Counted from the first letter of the stretch, positions 38,471 to 48,461 are shown. The stretch: 64,000 nt of DNA from Bombella mellum (GCF_014048465.1 NZ_PDLY01000006.1:1-64000), one strand, 5' to 3'. Program-made: numbers and translations. Notes: generated from the sequence alone by a model not told the origin.

Positions 38471-39646
38471 TTACTCCAGCCCCATCTCGGCCAGATTGGC
38501 CTCATAAGGCTTGACCTCCGCATCAGGCCGGACCTTCTGCAGGCCCTCCACGATGACCTTTTCCCCGACATTCACCCCCCTGGTGACCAGCCAGCTGGAC
38601 CCGACCGTCTGGCCAAGAGACACCATGCGCATGTGGACATGGTTGTTCCCGTCCACCACCATGACATAGGGATCACCCTTGGGTGTCCGCTGCACCCCGA
38701 CCTGCGGCAGGAGCAGGGCGTTCGGGTCGCTGCCTTCCTTGATATGGGCATGGACGAACATGCCCGGCAGGAGCAGTTTGTCCGGGTTGGGCATCACACC
38801 CCGCATCACCAGCGTGCCCGTGCCGGGATCGACCGTCACCTCGGAGAGTTTCAGCTGGCCCGTCTGGCCATAGGTCGAGCCATCGGGAAGCTCCAGCGTC
38901 ACGGCGGCCTCGCTGCCATTCCGCTCCAGCTGACCGGATGCCAGCTCACGCCGCAGACGGATCATGTCCTCGGCGGCCAGATTGACGTCCACATAGATCG
39001 GGTCCAGCCTCGTGACCACGGCGATGGGAGTCGTCTGATTGGCCGTGACCAGTGTTCCTGCCGTATAGAGCGTCCGGCCGATGCGCCCGTCGATCGGTGA
39101 CTGCACGTGGGTATAGTTGAGATTGACCTGGGCCGTTTCCACGGCGGCCTGTGCCTGCACCACCTCGGCGTCCGCCTGACGGGCCGCAGCCAGCGCATTG
39201 TCATACTCCTGACGGCTGATGGCCCGTGGCCCGACAAGGGCCCTGTACCGCTGAAGCTGGGCACGGGCACGGATGGCACTGGCCTGGGCCTCCATCAGCC
39301 GCCCCCGGGCCTGATCATAGGCCGCCTGAAACGGAGCGATGTAAATCTGGTAGAGGGGCTGCCCGGCCTGGACATCCTTCCCCTCCTCGAAGTTGCGGGA
39401 CACCAGAACCCCGCTGACCTGCGGGCGTATCTGAGCCTGTTCATAGGCTTCCGTCCGTCCGGGCAAGGATGTTTCCAGGGCGACGCTCTGCCTGTGCAGG
39501 GTCACCACGGCCACGGACTGCAGCGGCGGGGCCGGAGGGGCCTTCTTCTGACACCCGGCCAGAAGACCGGCTCCCAGCAGGGCCGTGCTGCCATAACAGG
39601 CCGTTCGGGACAGACATGTGGCCAGTTTCAGACGGAACATGGACAT
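38471..39646 (-). CDS. RND efflux periplasmic adaptor (AcrA/MexA family)
   Basis: This is the membrane-fusion protein of the pump: 391 residues, with a lipoprotein signal (LLGAGLLAGCQKK) and the biotinyl-lipoyl half motifs GRTEAYEQAQIRPQVSGVLVSRNFEEGKDVQAGQPLYQI and THVQSPIDGRIG, flanking an alpha-hairpin (RLMEAQASAIRARAQLQRYRALV). A beta-barrel with the LRRELASGQL region follows. It is first in the operon, with the divergent TetR regulator upstream. Confidence 0.94.
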   Translation of the reverse strand: MSMFRLKLATCLSRTACYGSTALLGAGLLAGCQKKAPPAPPLQSVAVVTLHRQSVALETSLPGRTEAYEQAQIRPQVSGVLVSRNFEEGKDVQAGQPLYQIYIAPFQAAYDQARGRLMEAQASAIRARAQLQRYRALVGPRAISRQEYDNALAAARQADAEVVQAQAAVETAQVNLNYTHVQSPIDGRIGRTLYTAGTLVTANQTTPIAVVTRLDPIYVDVNLAAEDMIRLRRELASGQLERNGSEAAVTLELPDGSTYGQTGQLKLSEVTVDPGTGTLVMRGVMPNPDKLLLPGMFVHAHIKEGSDPNALLLPQVGVQRTPKGDPYVMVVDGNNHVHMRMVSLGQTVGSSWLVTRGVNVGEKVIVEGLQKVRPDAEVKPYEANLAEMGLE

Positions 39647-39746
39647 AGACGGGCAGGCTCTCTAAGGAATGGACGCAGAATGACAGGACTACAGGCAAAA
39701 GCTTCCGCCTGCATCATGTCTCACCACGAAAAAATCAGGTGGGAAC

Positions 39747-39764
39747 GGAAACTACTCAGTTTCC
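39747..39764. promoter_or_regulatory. Candidate TetR operator between efflux operon and regulator
   Basis: GGAAACTACTCAGTTTCC is an 18-base inverted repeat (seven-base arms, four-base centre) about 100 bases upstream of the adaptor gene and 140 upstream of the TetR start. Size and location fit an operator for the divergent regulator. Confidence 0.45.
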
Positions 39765-39907
39765 ACCCGTGAGGTCAATCCCGTACCGGTCCGATCTCAT
39801 AAAAAACAGGACAGCCGGAGGCCGGTTTTCTCATGGGACTTGACAGACCCATGCCAGCATCGGGCAGAAACTGGCTTTGTCTTCCATCGTGCAAGGAGCC
39901 TGGTGCC

Positions 39908-40522
39908 GTGCAGCCCCATGATGATACGGATCGCCGCAGAACCATTCTCCAGGTGGCCTGCACCCTGCTGCAGAAGCAGGGCTACCACCACACCACGATG
40001 GACCACATCGCCCACCATGCCGGTATGTCGAAAAAGACACTCTACCTCTTTTTCCCGTCCAAACGGAACCTGCTGGAACAGCTCCTGCTTTCGGAGCTGT
40101 TCACCCCGCTCACGCCCACGCCCATCCCGGAAGCCGAACTGACCGAACAGCTCCGGGGCATGGTCTTCCAGATGGCGGAGATTCTCCTGTGCGAGAAGCG
40201 GCTCAGCCTTATGCGGACCATCATCGGCGAGACCAACCGGTCACCCTCCATCCAGCAGCTCATGACCGAGCTGTTCCACATCTCGGGCAACAAGGCGAAG
40301 ATACAGGGCTGGCTTGATGAGCAGAAACAGGCCGGAAGACTCCATTTTGACAATGCGACCGATGCGGCGGACCATCTCTTCGGCCTGACGGTCGGTGGCC
40401 CCATGCTTTCCCGGCTGGCCCACTGCGGCCCGGCACGGGACCAGGACAGCCTGCACCGTTACCTGAACGAGGGACTCCGCATTTTCCTGCATGGCTGTGC
40501 CCCGGTGCCGACAAACTGCTAA
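39908..40522 (+). CDS. TetR/AcrR family transcriptional regulator
   Basis: This probable repressor of the divergent efflux operon has about 204 residues. The N-terminal helix-turn-helix is typical: RRRTILQVACTLLQKQGYHHTTMDHIAHHAGMSKKTLYLFFPSKRNLLEQL. The C-terminal ligand domain is of the AcrR type and contains EKRLSLMRTIIGETNRSPSIQQLM. I chose the GTG at 39908 because it has AAGGAG upstream and gives the usual short tail before the first helix; the 25-codon longer frame is possible. Confidence 0.9.
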   Translation: MQPHDDTDRRRTILQVACTLLQKQGYHHTTMDHIAHHAGMSKKTLYLFFPSKRNLLEQLLLSELFTPLTPTPIPEAELTEQLRGMVFQMAEILLCEKRLSLMRTIIGETNRSPSIQQLMTELFHISGNKAKIQGWLDEQKQAGRLHFDNATDAADHLFGLTVGGPMLSRLAHCGPARDQDSLHRYLNEGLRIFLHGCAPVPTNC

Positions 40523-40692
40523 CCGGAAAATAACTTATCATTAAAAACAGCTTTCCCGGCCCCACGCATTGGCAAAGCTTCTGCTGTTGTTTATAGAATC
40601 TATTCTTAAAACACATGGCAGACCAGACGGAAACGAAAAGGTACTCCCTGCCGGGCTGCGACCCTCCAGACTGATCATTGCAGGACTATCGC

Positions 40693-42111
40693 ATGACTAC
40701 ATCCCCCCCCGACCAGCACGGCCCCAGACACGCCAGCACCCCCGACGAAGGTTACCAGAAGGACCTGAGCCGGAGGCATGTACAGATGATCGCCATTGGC
40801 GGGGCCATCGGTACCGGGCTGTTCCTGGGGGCAGGGTCCCGTCTCCAGATCGCCGGTCCGTCCCTTGCCATCACCTATGCCATCTGCGGCCTCTGTGCCT
40901 TCATGATCCTGCGGGCGATGGGCGAGCTGGTGATGTACCGCCCCAGCAGCGGCAGTTTCGTCACCTATGCGCGGGAGTTTCTGGGCGAGGGCGCAGCCTA
41001 CGCCGCCGGCTGGTTCTTCTTCCTCAACTGGGCCATGACGGGCATCGTGGACATCACGGCCATCGCCCTCTACGTCCATTACTGGCCGATGTTCGGGCAC
41101 ATTCCCCAGTGGCTCATCGCTCTTGGTGCACTGCTCGTGGTCGGGGCCGTCAACCTCACCGGGGTGCGCTATTTCGGTGAGATCGAATTCTGGTTCTCGC
41201 TGGTGAAGGTCCTCACGCTGGTCATCTTCCTTGGCGTGGGCGGCTACATCCTGCTGAGCGGAACCCATGTCGGCAGCTACACGCCCGGCATCCATCTCAT
41301 CACCGAATCTGGCGGCATTTTCCCGCACGGCATGGTCGCCTCCCTCATGCTGATCCAGGGCGTGGTTTTCGCCTATGCGGCAACGGAACTCATCGGCATT
41401 GCCGCCGGTGAGTGCGAGCAGCCCCGCAAGGTCGTGCCCAGTGCCGTCAACAGCGTGATCTGGCGCATCGTGGTCTTCTATGTCGGGTCCATCGCCCTGC
41501 TGGTCTGCCTCATGCCGTGGTCGGCCTACCATGCCGGGGAAAGCCCGTTCGTCACCTTCTTCCACAAGCTGGGCCTGCCCGCCGCTGACAGCATCATGAA
41601 CTTCGTGGTGCTGACGGCCGCCCTCTCCAGCCTGAACTCCGGCCTGTACTCCACCGGCCGCATCCTCCGTGCCCTGGCCCTTGGCGGCTCCGGCCCGCAG
41701 GCCATGAGCAGGCTCAACCGCAACGCCGTGCCCTATGTCGGCATCGGCGTCACGCTCTTCATCTATCTGGTCGGTGTTCTGATGAACTATCTCTACCCGA
41801 CACAGATATTCGAGATCGTGCTGAGCATCTCGTCACTGGGCATCCTGGGGACATGGGCGACCATCCTGCTCTGCCAGCTGCGCCTGCACAAGGCCATCAA
41901 GCGGGGGCGCATCGCCACCACGGGCTTCTCCATGCCGGGTGCGCCCTATACGGGCTGGCTGACACTGGCCTTCCTGCTGATGGTTCTGGTCATGATGGCC
42001 TTTGACTATCCATCCGGCACCATCACCGTCGGGTCCATCCCCGTGCTGGCCCTGATCTTCTATGGGGGCTGGCTCCTCCTGAAACGGAGCAACGGAGATT
42101 CAGACTCCTGA
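40693..42111 (+). CDS. Amino-acid permease, AnsP-like (APC superfamily)
   Basis: This 472-residue inner-membrane transporter has 12 predicted helices. The signature HVQMIAIGGAIGTGLFLGAG opens the first helix, and the C-terminal half (IFEIVLSISSLGILGTWATILLCQLRLHKAIKRGRI, FSMPGAPYTGWLTLAFLLMVLVMMAFDYPSGT) resembles E. coli AnsP (asparagine) more than CycA. It probably takes up asparagine or a related amino acid with protons. The ATG at 40693 is preferred to a TTG five codons earlier. It is a single-gene unit with a strong terminator. Confidence 0.85.
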   Translation: MTTSPPDQHGPRHASTPDEGYQKDLSRRHVQMIAIGGAIGTGLFLGAGSRLQIAGPSLAITYAICGLCAFMILRAMGELVMYRPSSGSFVTYAREFLGEGAAYAAGWFFFLNWAMTGIVDITAIALYVHYWPMFGHIPQWLIALGALLVVGAVNLTGVRYFGEIEFWFSLVKVLTLVIFLGVGGYILLSGTHVGSYTPGIHLITESGGIFPHGMVASLMLIQGVVFAYAATELIGIAAGECEQPRKVVPSAVNSVIWRIVVFYVGSIALLVCLMPWSAYHAGESPFVTFFHKLGLPAADSIMNFVVLTAALSSLNSGLYSTGRILRALALGGSGPQAMSRLNRNAVPYVGIGVTLFIYLVGVLMNYLYPTQIFEIVLSISSLGILGTWATILLCQLRLHKAIKRGRIATTGFSMPGAPYTGWLTLAFLLMVLVMMAFDYPSGTITVGSIPVLALIFYGGWLLLKRSNGDSDS

Positions 42112-42134
42112 GCCTCCTCCCCCACACGCTGACA

Positions 42135-42168
42135 AAAAACCCCGGCAGAGCAGTCTGCCGGGGTTTTT
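42135..42168. terminator. Bidirectional terminator between permease and phoU
   Basis: AAAAACCCCGGCAG and CTGCCGGGGTTTTT form a perfect 14-base stem with a six-base loop and T runs on both strands, between convergent genes. Confidence 0.92.
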
Positions 42169-42189
42169 CATGTCAGGTTGACTCCGATG

Positions 42190-42915
42190 TCAGCCGACAT
42201 CCTCATCTGATCCAAGACTGCGTGTGGGGCTGCCACCACGGGGCCGTGTCGTAGGCAGGTTCTCACCCGTCACGGCATAATAGACACGCTCGGCCACATT
42301 GGTGGCATGGTCGCCGATGCGCTCCAGATTCTTGGCAATGAAGAGAAGCTCCGTACAGGCACGGATGTTCCGGGCATCCTCGATCATGTAGGTGACCAGC
42401 TCACGGAACACGGTCACATAATGCTCGTCCACGCCCCGATCGGCGTGCCAGACCTCCATCGCCTGGTTGGCATCGTGCGCAATGACGGCATCCACCGTGC
42501 GGCCCAGATTCTCCTTCACCAGACGCCCCATGCTCCGCAGGCCGGACAGGGAAATCTGCCCATCACCGGATGCCGCCTTGATGGCCTTGCGGGCAATGGA
42601 GGCGGCATAGTCACCAATACGCTCCAGATCCCCCGTGATCTTCAGGGCTGCGACGATCTCCCGCAGGTCCGCCCCCATCGGGCTGCGCAGGGCCAGCAGA
42701 CGGATGACCAGACTCTCGACCTCCCGCTCCAGCTCGTCCACCTCCGGGTCAAGCCTCGTGGCCTCTTCGGCGGCGGACTCGTCATGGTCGGAGATGGCAC
42801 GGAGGGCAAGCCCCACCTGCTCCTCCACGATACGGCCAATCTTCACCATCATGGCCCGGAGCTGCTCCAGCTCCTGCTCAAAACTCGAGACGATATGAGA
42901 ACGCTCGTGTGGCAT
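42190..42915 (-). CDS. phoU: Phosphate-specific transport regulator PhoU
   Basis: PhoU restrains phosphate uptake and PhoR signalling when phosphate is plentiful. Its 241 residues form two three-helix PhoU repeats, with metal-binding motifs of the family in KITGDLERIGDYAASIARKA and FIAKNLERIGDHATNVAERVYY. It is the last gene of the pstCAB-phoU operon, 20 bases after pstB. The PhoR/PhoB pair is not in the window. Confidence 0.96.
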   Translation of the reverse strand: MPHERSHIVSSFEQELEQLRAMMVKIGRIVEEQVGLALRAISDHDESAAEEATRLDPEVDELEREVESLVIRLLALRSPMGADLREIVAALKITGDLERIGDYAASIARKAIKAASGDGQISLSGLRSMGRLVKENLGRTVDAVIAHDANQAMEVWHADRGVDEHYVTVFRELVTYMIEDARNIRACTELLFIAKNLERIGDHATNVAERVYYAVTGENLPTTRPRGGSPTRSLGSDEDVG

Positions 42916-42935
42916 GATCTCTCTCCTCTTCCCGC

Positions 42936-43742
42936 TTATCCGAACCGGCCGGTAATGTAGTCCTGTGTCTGCTTCTCACGGGGGTTGGTGAAGATACGGT
43001 CTGCCGTATCCACCTCCACCAGCCTGCCGAGATAGAAAAAAGCGACACGGTCGGCACAGCGTGCGGCCTGCTGCATATTATGCGTCACGATTGCGATGGT
43101 GAACTCTTCTTTCAGCTCATCCAGCAGCTCCTCGATCCGGGCCGTGGAGATCGGGTCCAGAGCGGATGTCGGCTCATCCAGCAGGAGAACCTCCGGCCGG
43201 GTCGCAATGCTGCGGGCAATGCAGAGACGCTGCTGCTGCCCGCCAGAAAGCCCGGTCGCCGGGGCATTCAGCCGGTCCCGCACCTCGTTCCAGAGGGCGA
43301 CACGGGTCAGCACGTCCTGCACCCGCTCGTCCATCTCCGTACGGTTCAGCTTCTCATGCAGGCGCACGCCGAAGGCGATGTTGTCATAGATGGACATGGG
43401 GAACGGCGTCGGCTTCTGGAACACCATCCCGATGCGGGAGCGCAGCATGTCCAGATTGATGGAATCATCAAGGATGTTGCGCCCGTCAAACATCACCTCA
43501 CCCGTGGCCCGCTGGCCGGGGTAAAGGGCGTAAATCTTGTTGAAGACCCGCAGCAGGGTGGACTTGCCGCACCCGCTGGGGCCGATCATGGCCGTCACGC
43601 AGCGTGCCGGAAAGTCCAGCGAAATGCCATGCAGGGCATGGTGCGTCCCATAGTGAAAGTTCAGGTCCCGTACGGCAAGGGCGACATCCTGTGCAGGCTC
43701 CCTGCCTGACGGACTGGCGGGTGACATCGAAGCAGAAGTCAT
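42936..43742 (-). CDS. pstB: Phosphate ABC transporter ATP-binding protein PstB
   Basis: This is the ATPase of the Pst high-affinity phosphate importer. Its 268 residues contain the Walker [10 protein letters not shown], the Q-loop in [12 protein letters not shown] (PstB-specific), the signature [16 protein letters not shown], Walker [13 protein letters not shown] and the H-loop IVTHNMQQA. It lies 20 bases downstream of pstA. Confidence 0.97.
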   Translation of the reverse strand: MTSASMSPASPSGREPAQDVALAVRDLNFHYGTHHALHGISLDFPARCVTAMIGPSGCGKSTLLRVFNKIYALYPGQRATGEVMFDGRNILDDSINLDMLRSRIGMVFQKPTPFPMSIYDNIAFGVRLHEKLNRTEMDERVQDVLTRVALWNEVRDRLNAPATGLSGGQQQRLCIARSIATRPEVLLLDEPTSALDPISTARIEELLDELKEEFTIAIVTHNMQQAARCADRVAFFYLGRLVEVDTADRIFTNPREKQTQDYITGRFG

Positions 43743-43762
43743 GAAAGTCTCTTCCCTTGATT

Positions 43763-44671
43763 TCAGTGACGGGATGAAAGCCGCACGGTGATGTTAATGA
43801 GCAGCACGCCGAACGTCACCAGCAGGGCACCCGTCCAGGCCAGCTGCACCCAGTCCTCATAGGAGGCCCCGGCATACTGGTAGATGGCGATGGGCAGGCT
43901 GGCCATGGGGCGGGTCATGTCGGTGGACATGGTCTGGTTGCCCAGCGAGGTGAACAGCAGCGGAGCCGTCTCCCCCCCCATGCGGGCCAGGGCCAGCAGG
44001 ATGCCGGTCGTCACGCCCTTGCGGGCCGAACGCAGGCAGAGGAACAGGATGACCCGCCAGCGGGCCGCCCCCAGGGCCGCCCCCGCCTCCCGCATGGCCG
44101 TTGGCACCAGACGGAGCATGTCCTCCGTCGTACGCACGATGAGAGGCAGGGCCAGCACGGCCAGGGCCACCGCACCGGAGAACCCGGAAAAGTGGCCGAA
44201 CGGCACGACGAGCAGCTGATAGATGAACAGGCCGATCAGGATGGACGGAGCTGACATCAGCATGTCCGCCACGAAACGCACGACACTGGCAAAATGGTTG
44301 CCCTTGCGCCCATACTCGGACAGGTAGATGCCGCACATCAGCCCGACCGGAGCCGCCATCAGCAGGGCAAGGCCCGTCTGGAGAAGGCTGCCCACGATGG
44401 CATTGGACAGACCGCCGCCAGAGCCGGGAGGTCCCATCCTGTGCGTCAGCGTCGCCCATGAGAGGCCGACCAGCCCCCGGCTCAGCAGCGTCCAGAGGAT
44501 GGAGACCAGAACCAGCAGCAGGAGGCTGCCCGCCGCAATGCTGACACCCGTCGCCAGATAGTCCAGCATCTGCCGCCGCATGGCCTTGCGCCCCGGCCGC
44601 CACCGCCCCGAGTCAGGAACGGACCGGCCTGTCCTGCTGGAAGCCACCGGAGAGGTTTCTGGTACCGTCAT
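43763..44671 (-). CDS. pstA: Phosphate ABC transporter permease PstA
   Basis: This is a permease subunit of the Pst importer: 302 residues, six helices and the EAA-type coupling loop ([28 protein letters not shown]). The segment [16 protein letters not shown] is characteristic of PstA. The N-terminus carries a hydrophilic tail. Its ATG overlaps the pstC stop by four bases. Confidence 0.96.
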   Translation of the reverse strand: MTVPETSPVASSRTGRSVPDSGRWRPGRKAMRRQMLDYLATGVSIAAGSLLLLVLVSILWTLLSRGLVGLSWATLTHRMGPPGSGGGLSNAIVGSLLQTGLALLMAAPVGLMCGIYLSEYGRKGNHFASVVRFVADMLMSAPSILIGLFIYQLLVVPFGHFSGFSGAVALAVLALPLIVRTTEDMLRLVPTAMREAGAALGAARWRVILFLCLRSARKGVTTGILLALARMGGETAPLLFTSLGNQTMSTDMTRPMASLPIAIYQYAGASYEDWVQLAWTGALLVTFGVLLINITVRLSSRH

Positions 44672-45612
44672 TGACGTTTCCCTCTGAGACAGCGTGCCAG
44701 CACGAGGCTGACACAGGAAAGGAGCATGAGGATGAAGCCCAGGGCCATGAGCGAGGAGAGACGCAGGGAGCCTTCCGGGCTTTCCGGGAACTGGAGGGCG
44801 ATCAGCGAGGCCACGGTGCTGCGGGGTGCGAAGAGGGACCAGCCCACGGTCGTCACGTTGCCGATGATGAAGGTCACGGCCATCGTCTCACCCAGCGCAC
44901 GTCCCATCCCCAGCACGACCGCCCCGATCATGCCATTGCGGGACCAAGGAACGACGATCTTGCGCATCATTTCCCAGCGGGTCGCCCCCAGCCCGTAGGC
45001 ACTCTCCCGCAGCATGGGGGGAACCGCCCCGAACACGTCCACCATCACGGCGGTAATGAACGGAGCGATCATCACCGCCAGTATGATGCCGGCCGTCACA
45101 AGCCCCGTCCCGACAGGAGGCCCGGAAAAAACCGGCCCCAGAACGGGCACATGCCGGAAATGATGGTTCAGGAAAGGCTGCACGTCACGGGCGATGAAAG
45201 GCACGATGGTCTGGAAGCCCCACATGCCGAAAATGATGGACGGCACGGCCGCCAGAAGCTGTATGGTCGTCCCGACGATGGACGAAAACCGGCCCGAAGC
45301 GATGTAGGTCAGCCAGAAGGCGGTGCCGAAGGCCATCGGCACGGCGATCAGCATGGCGATGAGCGTGCTGACGAGCGTCCCCAGCAGGGGAGCCAGAATC
45401 CCGTACACGTCCTTGACCGGATTCCAGGCCGACGTCGTGAAGAATGAAAGACCAAATCTGGTGAAGGCCTGCCAGCCACCCGTGGCCATCAGCAGGATCA
45501 GCCCGCCCAGCATGGCCAACACGAGCAGCGAGCACAGAAGGAGCAGCCCATGAAAAACGGTATCAAACCCTGCTCTACGGTGTGATGAACGCAATACGGG
45601 CGTCATGCGCAT
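44668..45612 (-). CDS. pstC: Phosphate ABC transporter permease PstC
   Basis: This is the second Pst permease, 314 residues. Family segments are FFTTSAWNPVKDVYGILAPLLGTLVST, AVPSIIFGMWGFQTIVPF, and the coupling loop LRESAYGLGATRWEMMRKIVVPWSRNGMIGAVVLGMGRALGETMAVTFIIGN. It is the first gene of this operon. The phosphate-binding protein PstS, normally encoded just upstream, is absent; a divergent glycosyltransferase occupies the place. A Pho-box-like site lies about 165 bases upstream. Confidence 0.96.
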   Translation of the reverse strand: MRMTPVLRSSHRRAGFDTVFHGLLLLCSLLVLAMLGGLILLMATGGWQAFTRFGLSFFTTSAWNPVKDVYGILAPLLGTLVSTLIAMLIAVPMAFGTAFWLTYIASGRFSSIVGTTIQLLAAVPSIIFGMWGFQTIVPFIARDVQPFLNHHFRHVPVLGPVFSGPPVGTGLVTAGIILAVMIAPFITAVMVDVFGAVPPMLRESAYGLGATRWEMMRKIVVPWSRNGMIGAVVLGMGRALGETMAVTFIIGNVTTVGWSLFAPRSTVASLIALQFPESPEGSLRLSSLMALGFILMLLSCVSLVLARCLRGKRQ

Positions 45613-45778
45613 ATGTCCGAAGCCTTGGCCGTTTCAACTTCAGGGGCATCACCCTGTCGTGCAGGCTGCCTCCGCCTCCGTGCATTACCGTCCCTGCCAG
45701 CAAAGGACAACCGGCAGGAGAAGCGATTACCTCACTTTAGGGGCGGAACCGCCCAATTTTTTCCATCTTCTCCATGCC

Positions 45779-45796
45779 GTGACAGAGATGCGTCAG
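45779..45796 (-). promoter_or_regulatory. Pho-box-like PhoB site upstream of pstC
   Basis: The minus strand reads CTGACGC-ATCT-CTGTCAC, two seven-base half sites at the four-base spacing of the PhoB consensus (CTGTCAT repeated). The second half matches perfectly and the first has three mismatches. It is oriented toward pstC. Confidence 0.5.
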
Positions 45797-45824
45797 AAAA
45801 TCCCGTGCGCTCGTCCCCGTTTTA

Positions 45825-45840
45825 TTTCATAATTATGAAA
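45825..45840. promoter_or_regulatory. 16-base perfect palindrome before the GT2 gene
   Basis: TTTCATAATTATGAAA is a perfect, AT-only-centred palindrome 40 bases before the glycosyltransferase start codon and may be an operator. The regulator is unknown. Confidence 0.4.
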
Positions 45841-45880
45841 GCGGATTTCCTGCCAGACCCCCACAGTTCAGGAGGGATCA

Positions 45881-48376
45881 TTGTCCACAGACCAGTTCCG
45901 GGGCCATGTCGAAACCGTGGACACCCAGACCGGCATCATGAGCGGCTGGGCCGTTGACCTGCACGCTCCGGGGCGGCCTGCCCTGCTGCATGTGCTGATG
46001 GACGGGCAGGAGATCATGCAGGTTCCCTGTGACCTGCCCCGGAAGGACATCCGCCGGATACTCTCAACGCCCGGGGACAGGCTTGGTTTCCGGTTCGCCC
46101 TGCCGGAGGCGGCACATGACGGCCGTCCGCATGATTTCTCCATACGCTTTGACAACCGCAGCGTCCTGCCCTTTCCGGATGAGGATGAGAGCCTGGACGG
46201 CCGGGACGTCATCAGCCTGACCCTGTCCCCCCACACGGAGTACATGAGCTACGTGGACGGCCCGGAGGAAGGCATCCTCCGGGGCTGGATCGTCTCCCGG
46301 ACACCGTCCAGCGAGGCGTGGAAGGGCGGCGTCACCGTCGCCATCAGGCTAGACGGCGTCACCCTCGGGACCGTCCGTGCCAACCACTACCGGAGCGACG
46401 TTGCCCAGGCCCTGCACTGCGATCCCGACTGCGGCTTCGAGTTCCCCATTCCCCGACGGTTCCACGACGGCCTGCCGCATGAAATCACCGCCGTAACTAT
46501 TCCTGACGGCACGCCCCTTTCTGGCACGCCACTGAAGACCTCGCTGGCCGATGACCTGCTGACCGCCCGGCTTGTGCAGATCGAGACCGGCATGGCCCAG
46601 CTCCACCAGCAGCTGACAGCCCTGCGGAACAGTACCCGGTCCCTGATTCCCCGCAGACGGCTCGACCTGAACCATTATGACCAATGGGCGCAGGACTATT
46701 ACAGACTCCTGCACGAACAGGCAGCCCTCCAGCGGAAAGCCCACCCGCTGACGGAAACGCCCCTCGTGTCCGTCCTCCTCCCGACATGTCGGCCCGATGA
46801 GAACGGTTTCCGCACGGCCATCGAGTCCGTCCTGAACCAGACCCATGAGAACTGGGAACTCATCATCGTCAATGACGGCAGCCGATGCCGACGAACGACG
46901 GCCCTCATCGAGGAATACAGCCGCAAGGACCGGCGTGTCCGGGCCATCACCCTGAAGACGGGTCGGGGCCTCTCCGGAGCCACGGACGAGGCCATCAGGC
47001 AGGCTACAGGCCGTTACATCATGTTCTTCAGCCCTGATGAGGTGCTGGTGGACATCGCCCTGGAACGCATGGTCCGGGCCGCCCTGAAAACCGGAGCCAG
47101 ACTGCTCTACTGTGACGAGGACAGGGTGGACACGGCGGGCCGCTTCCTCAACCCCACCTTCAGACCGTCCTACGATTACCGCTACCTGCTGGGCTGCAAC
47201 TATATCGGCCATCTCACCTTCATGGACGCTGAAACCGTCCGCAGGGTCGGACCTCTGGAAAACTATGATGACGGTTCCTGGACCCACGACTTCCTCCTGC
47301 GGACCACGGAAATCATCCCTCGTGAGGCCATCCTCCATGTTCCGGAAATCCTGCATCACAGGCGGACGACACTTCCCTCCTCCGGCGGCAATGGAGACCG
47401 GGGCCTCAGGGCCGGGGCAGACTGCGTCACGGAACATCTGAAGCGGCGTGGGATGAAGGCCGCCGTCTCCGCACTCGGCCAGCCGGGCCTCCAGGCCATA
47501 GACTGGTCCTTCAGCCATCAGCCCACCGTCAGCATCGTCATTCCCTTCCGGGACCAGCCGGACATGACACGGGCCTGCGTCGGGTCCCTGCTCGCCTCCC
47601 AGACATACCGCCAGTTCGACATCATTCTCGTGGACAATTTCTCCGTCCAGAGAGACACGCTGACATGGCTGGAAGAGATCGGCCAGAACGGGCAGGTCAG
47701 CATCCTGTGCGTGGAAGAACCCTTCAACTATGCCCGGCTCAACAATCTGGCCGCACGGCAGAGCGGAAGCGAGCTGCTCCTCTTCCTCAACAGTGACGTC
47801 ATCATCACGCAGCCGGATTTCCTTGAGAAGATGGTGAAGGAAATGCAGGCATCACCCGATGTCGGAGCGGTGGGAGCACGGCTCCTCTACCCCAACAGCA
47901 CCATCCAGCATGCGGGCGTCGCCGTGGGGCCGGAAACCATCGGCGTTCATCTCCACAGGCTCCAGCCCGCAGCCTCCCCGGGATATGGCGGACGCCTACG
48001 CCTCACCCATGAAGTGACGGCCGTCACGGGGGCCGCCATGCTGGTCTCCCGTTCCCTCTTTGACGGGCTTGGCGGGTTTGACGAGATCGGGCTGGCCGTG
48101 GCCTACAATGACGTCGATCTCTGCCTGAAAATCCGTGAATCCGGGCACCGGATCATCTTCTGTGCCGAGGCCGAGGCCGTCCATCACGAGGGCCATTCCC
48201 GTGGGAGTGACGACCGGCCGGAACATGAGGCCCGCCTCTTCCATGAAAGGCAGGTCATGCTGGAACGCTGGAAAGACAGTCCGCTCTTTAAAAACGATCC
48301 GGCATACCCACATTACTTCAGACAGGACCTGCGGACCTTCTTTGACCTCCGCAGCCCCGAGGAACTATGGTCCTGA
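45881..48376 (+). CDS. Two-domain GT2 glycosyltransferase with N-terminal sandwich repeats
   Basis: This 831-residue protein has two related N-terminal modules (about residues 5-100 and 120-215: GIMSGWAVDLHAPGRPALLHVLMDG...GFRFALP...DGRPHDF and GILRGWIVSRT...GFEFPIP...DGLPHEI), then two GT-A domains. The first (about 295-510) opens PLVSVLLPTCRPDENGFRTAIESVLNQT and has CDEDRVD; the second (about 545-800) opens PTVSIVIPFRDQ and has LFLNSDVIITQPDFLEKM. Such enzymes usually extend rhamnan or O-antigen-like surface glycans. The start is TTG at 45881 with a perfect AGGAGG five bases upstream. No transmembrane segment is evident. Confidence 0.88.
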   Translation: MSTDQFRGHVETVDTQTGIMSGWAVDLHAPGRPALLHVLMDGQEIMQVPCDLPRKDIRRILSTPGDRLGFRFALPEAAHDGRPHDFSIRFDNRSVLPFPDEDESLDGRDVISLTLSPHTEYMSYVDGPEEGILRGWIVSRTPSSEAWKGGVTVAIRLDGVTLGTVRANHYRSDVAQALHCDPDCGFEFPIPRRFHDGLPHEITAVTIPDGTPLSGTPLKTSLADDLLTARLVQIETGMAQLHQQLTALRNSTRSLIPRRRLDLNHYDQWAQDYYRLLHEQAALQRKAHPLTETPLVSVLLPTCRPDENGFRTAIESVLNQTHENWELIIVNDGSRCRRTTALIEEYSRKDRRVRAITLKTGRGLSGATDEAIRQATGRYIMFFSPDEVLVDIALERMVRAALKTGARLLYCDEDRVDTAGRFLNPTFRPSYDYRYLLGCNYIGHLTFMDAETVRRVGPLENYDDGSWTHDFLLRTTEIIPREAILHVPEILHHRRTTLPSSGGNGDRGLRAGADCVTEHLKRRGMKAAVSALGQPGLQAIDWSFSHQPTVSIVIPFRDQPDMTRACVGSLLASQTYRQFDIILVDNFSVQRDTLTWLEEIGQNGQVSILCVEEPFNYARLNNLAARQSGSELLLFLNSDVIITQPDFLEKMVKEMQASPDVGAVGARLLYPNSTIQHAGVAVGPETIGVHLHRLQPAASPGYGGRLRLTHEVTAVTGAAMLVSRSLFDGLGGFDEIGLAVAYNDVDLCLKIRESGHRIIFCAEAEAVHHEGHSRGSDDRPEHEARLFHERQVMLERWKDSPLFKNDPAYPHYFRQDLRTFFDLRSPEELWS

Positions 48377-48461
48377 GGGGTGAGGAAACACGGCAGGGTC
48401 CCGTCCGGTTTTCTGAACTCCTTCCCTTCCATGCGGGGGGAAGAGACCTTGAAGGAATGAC

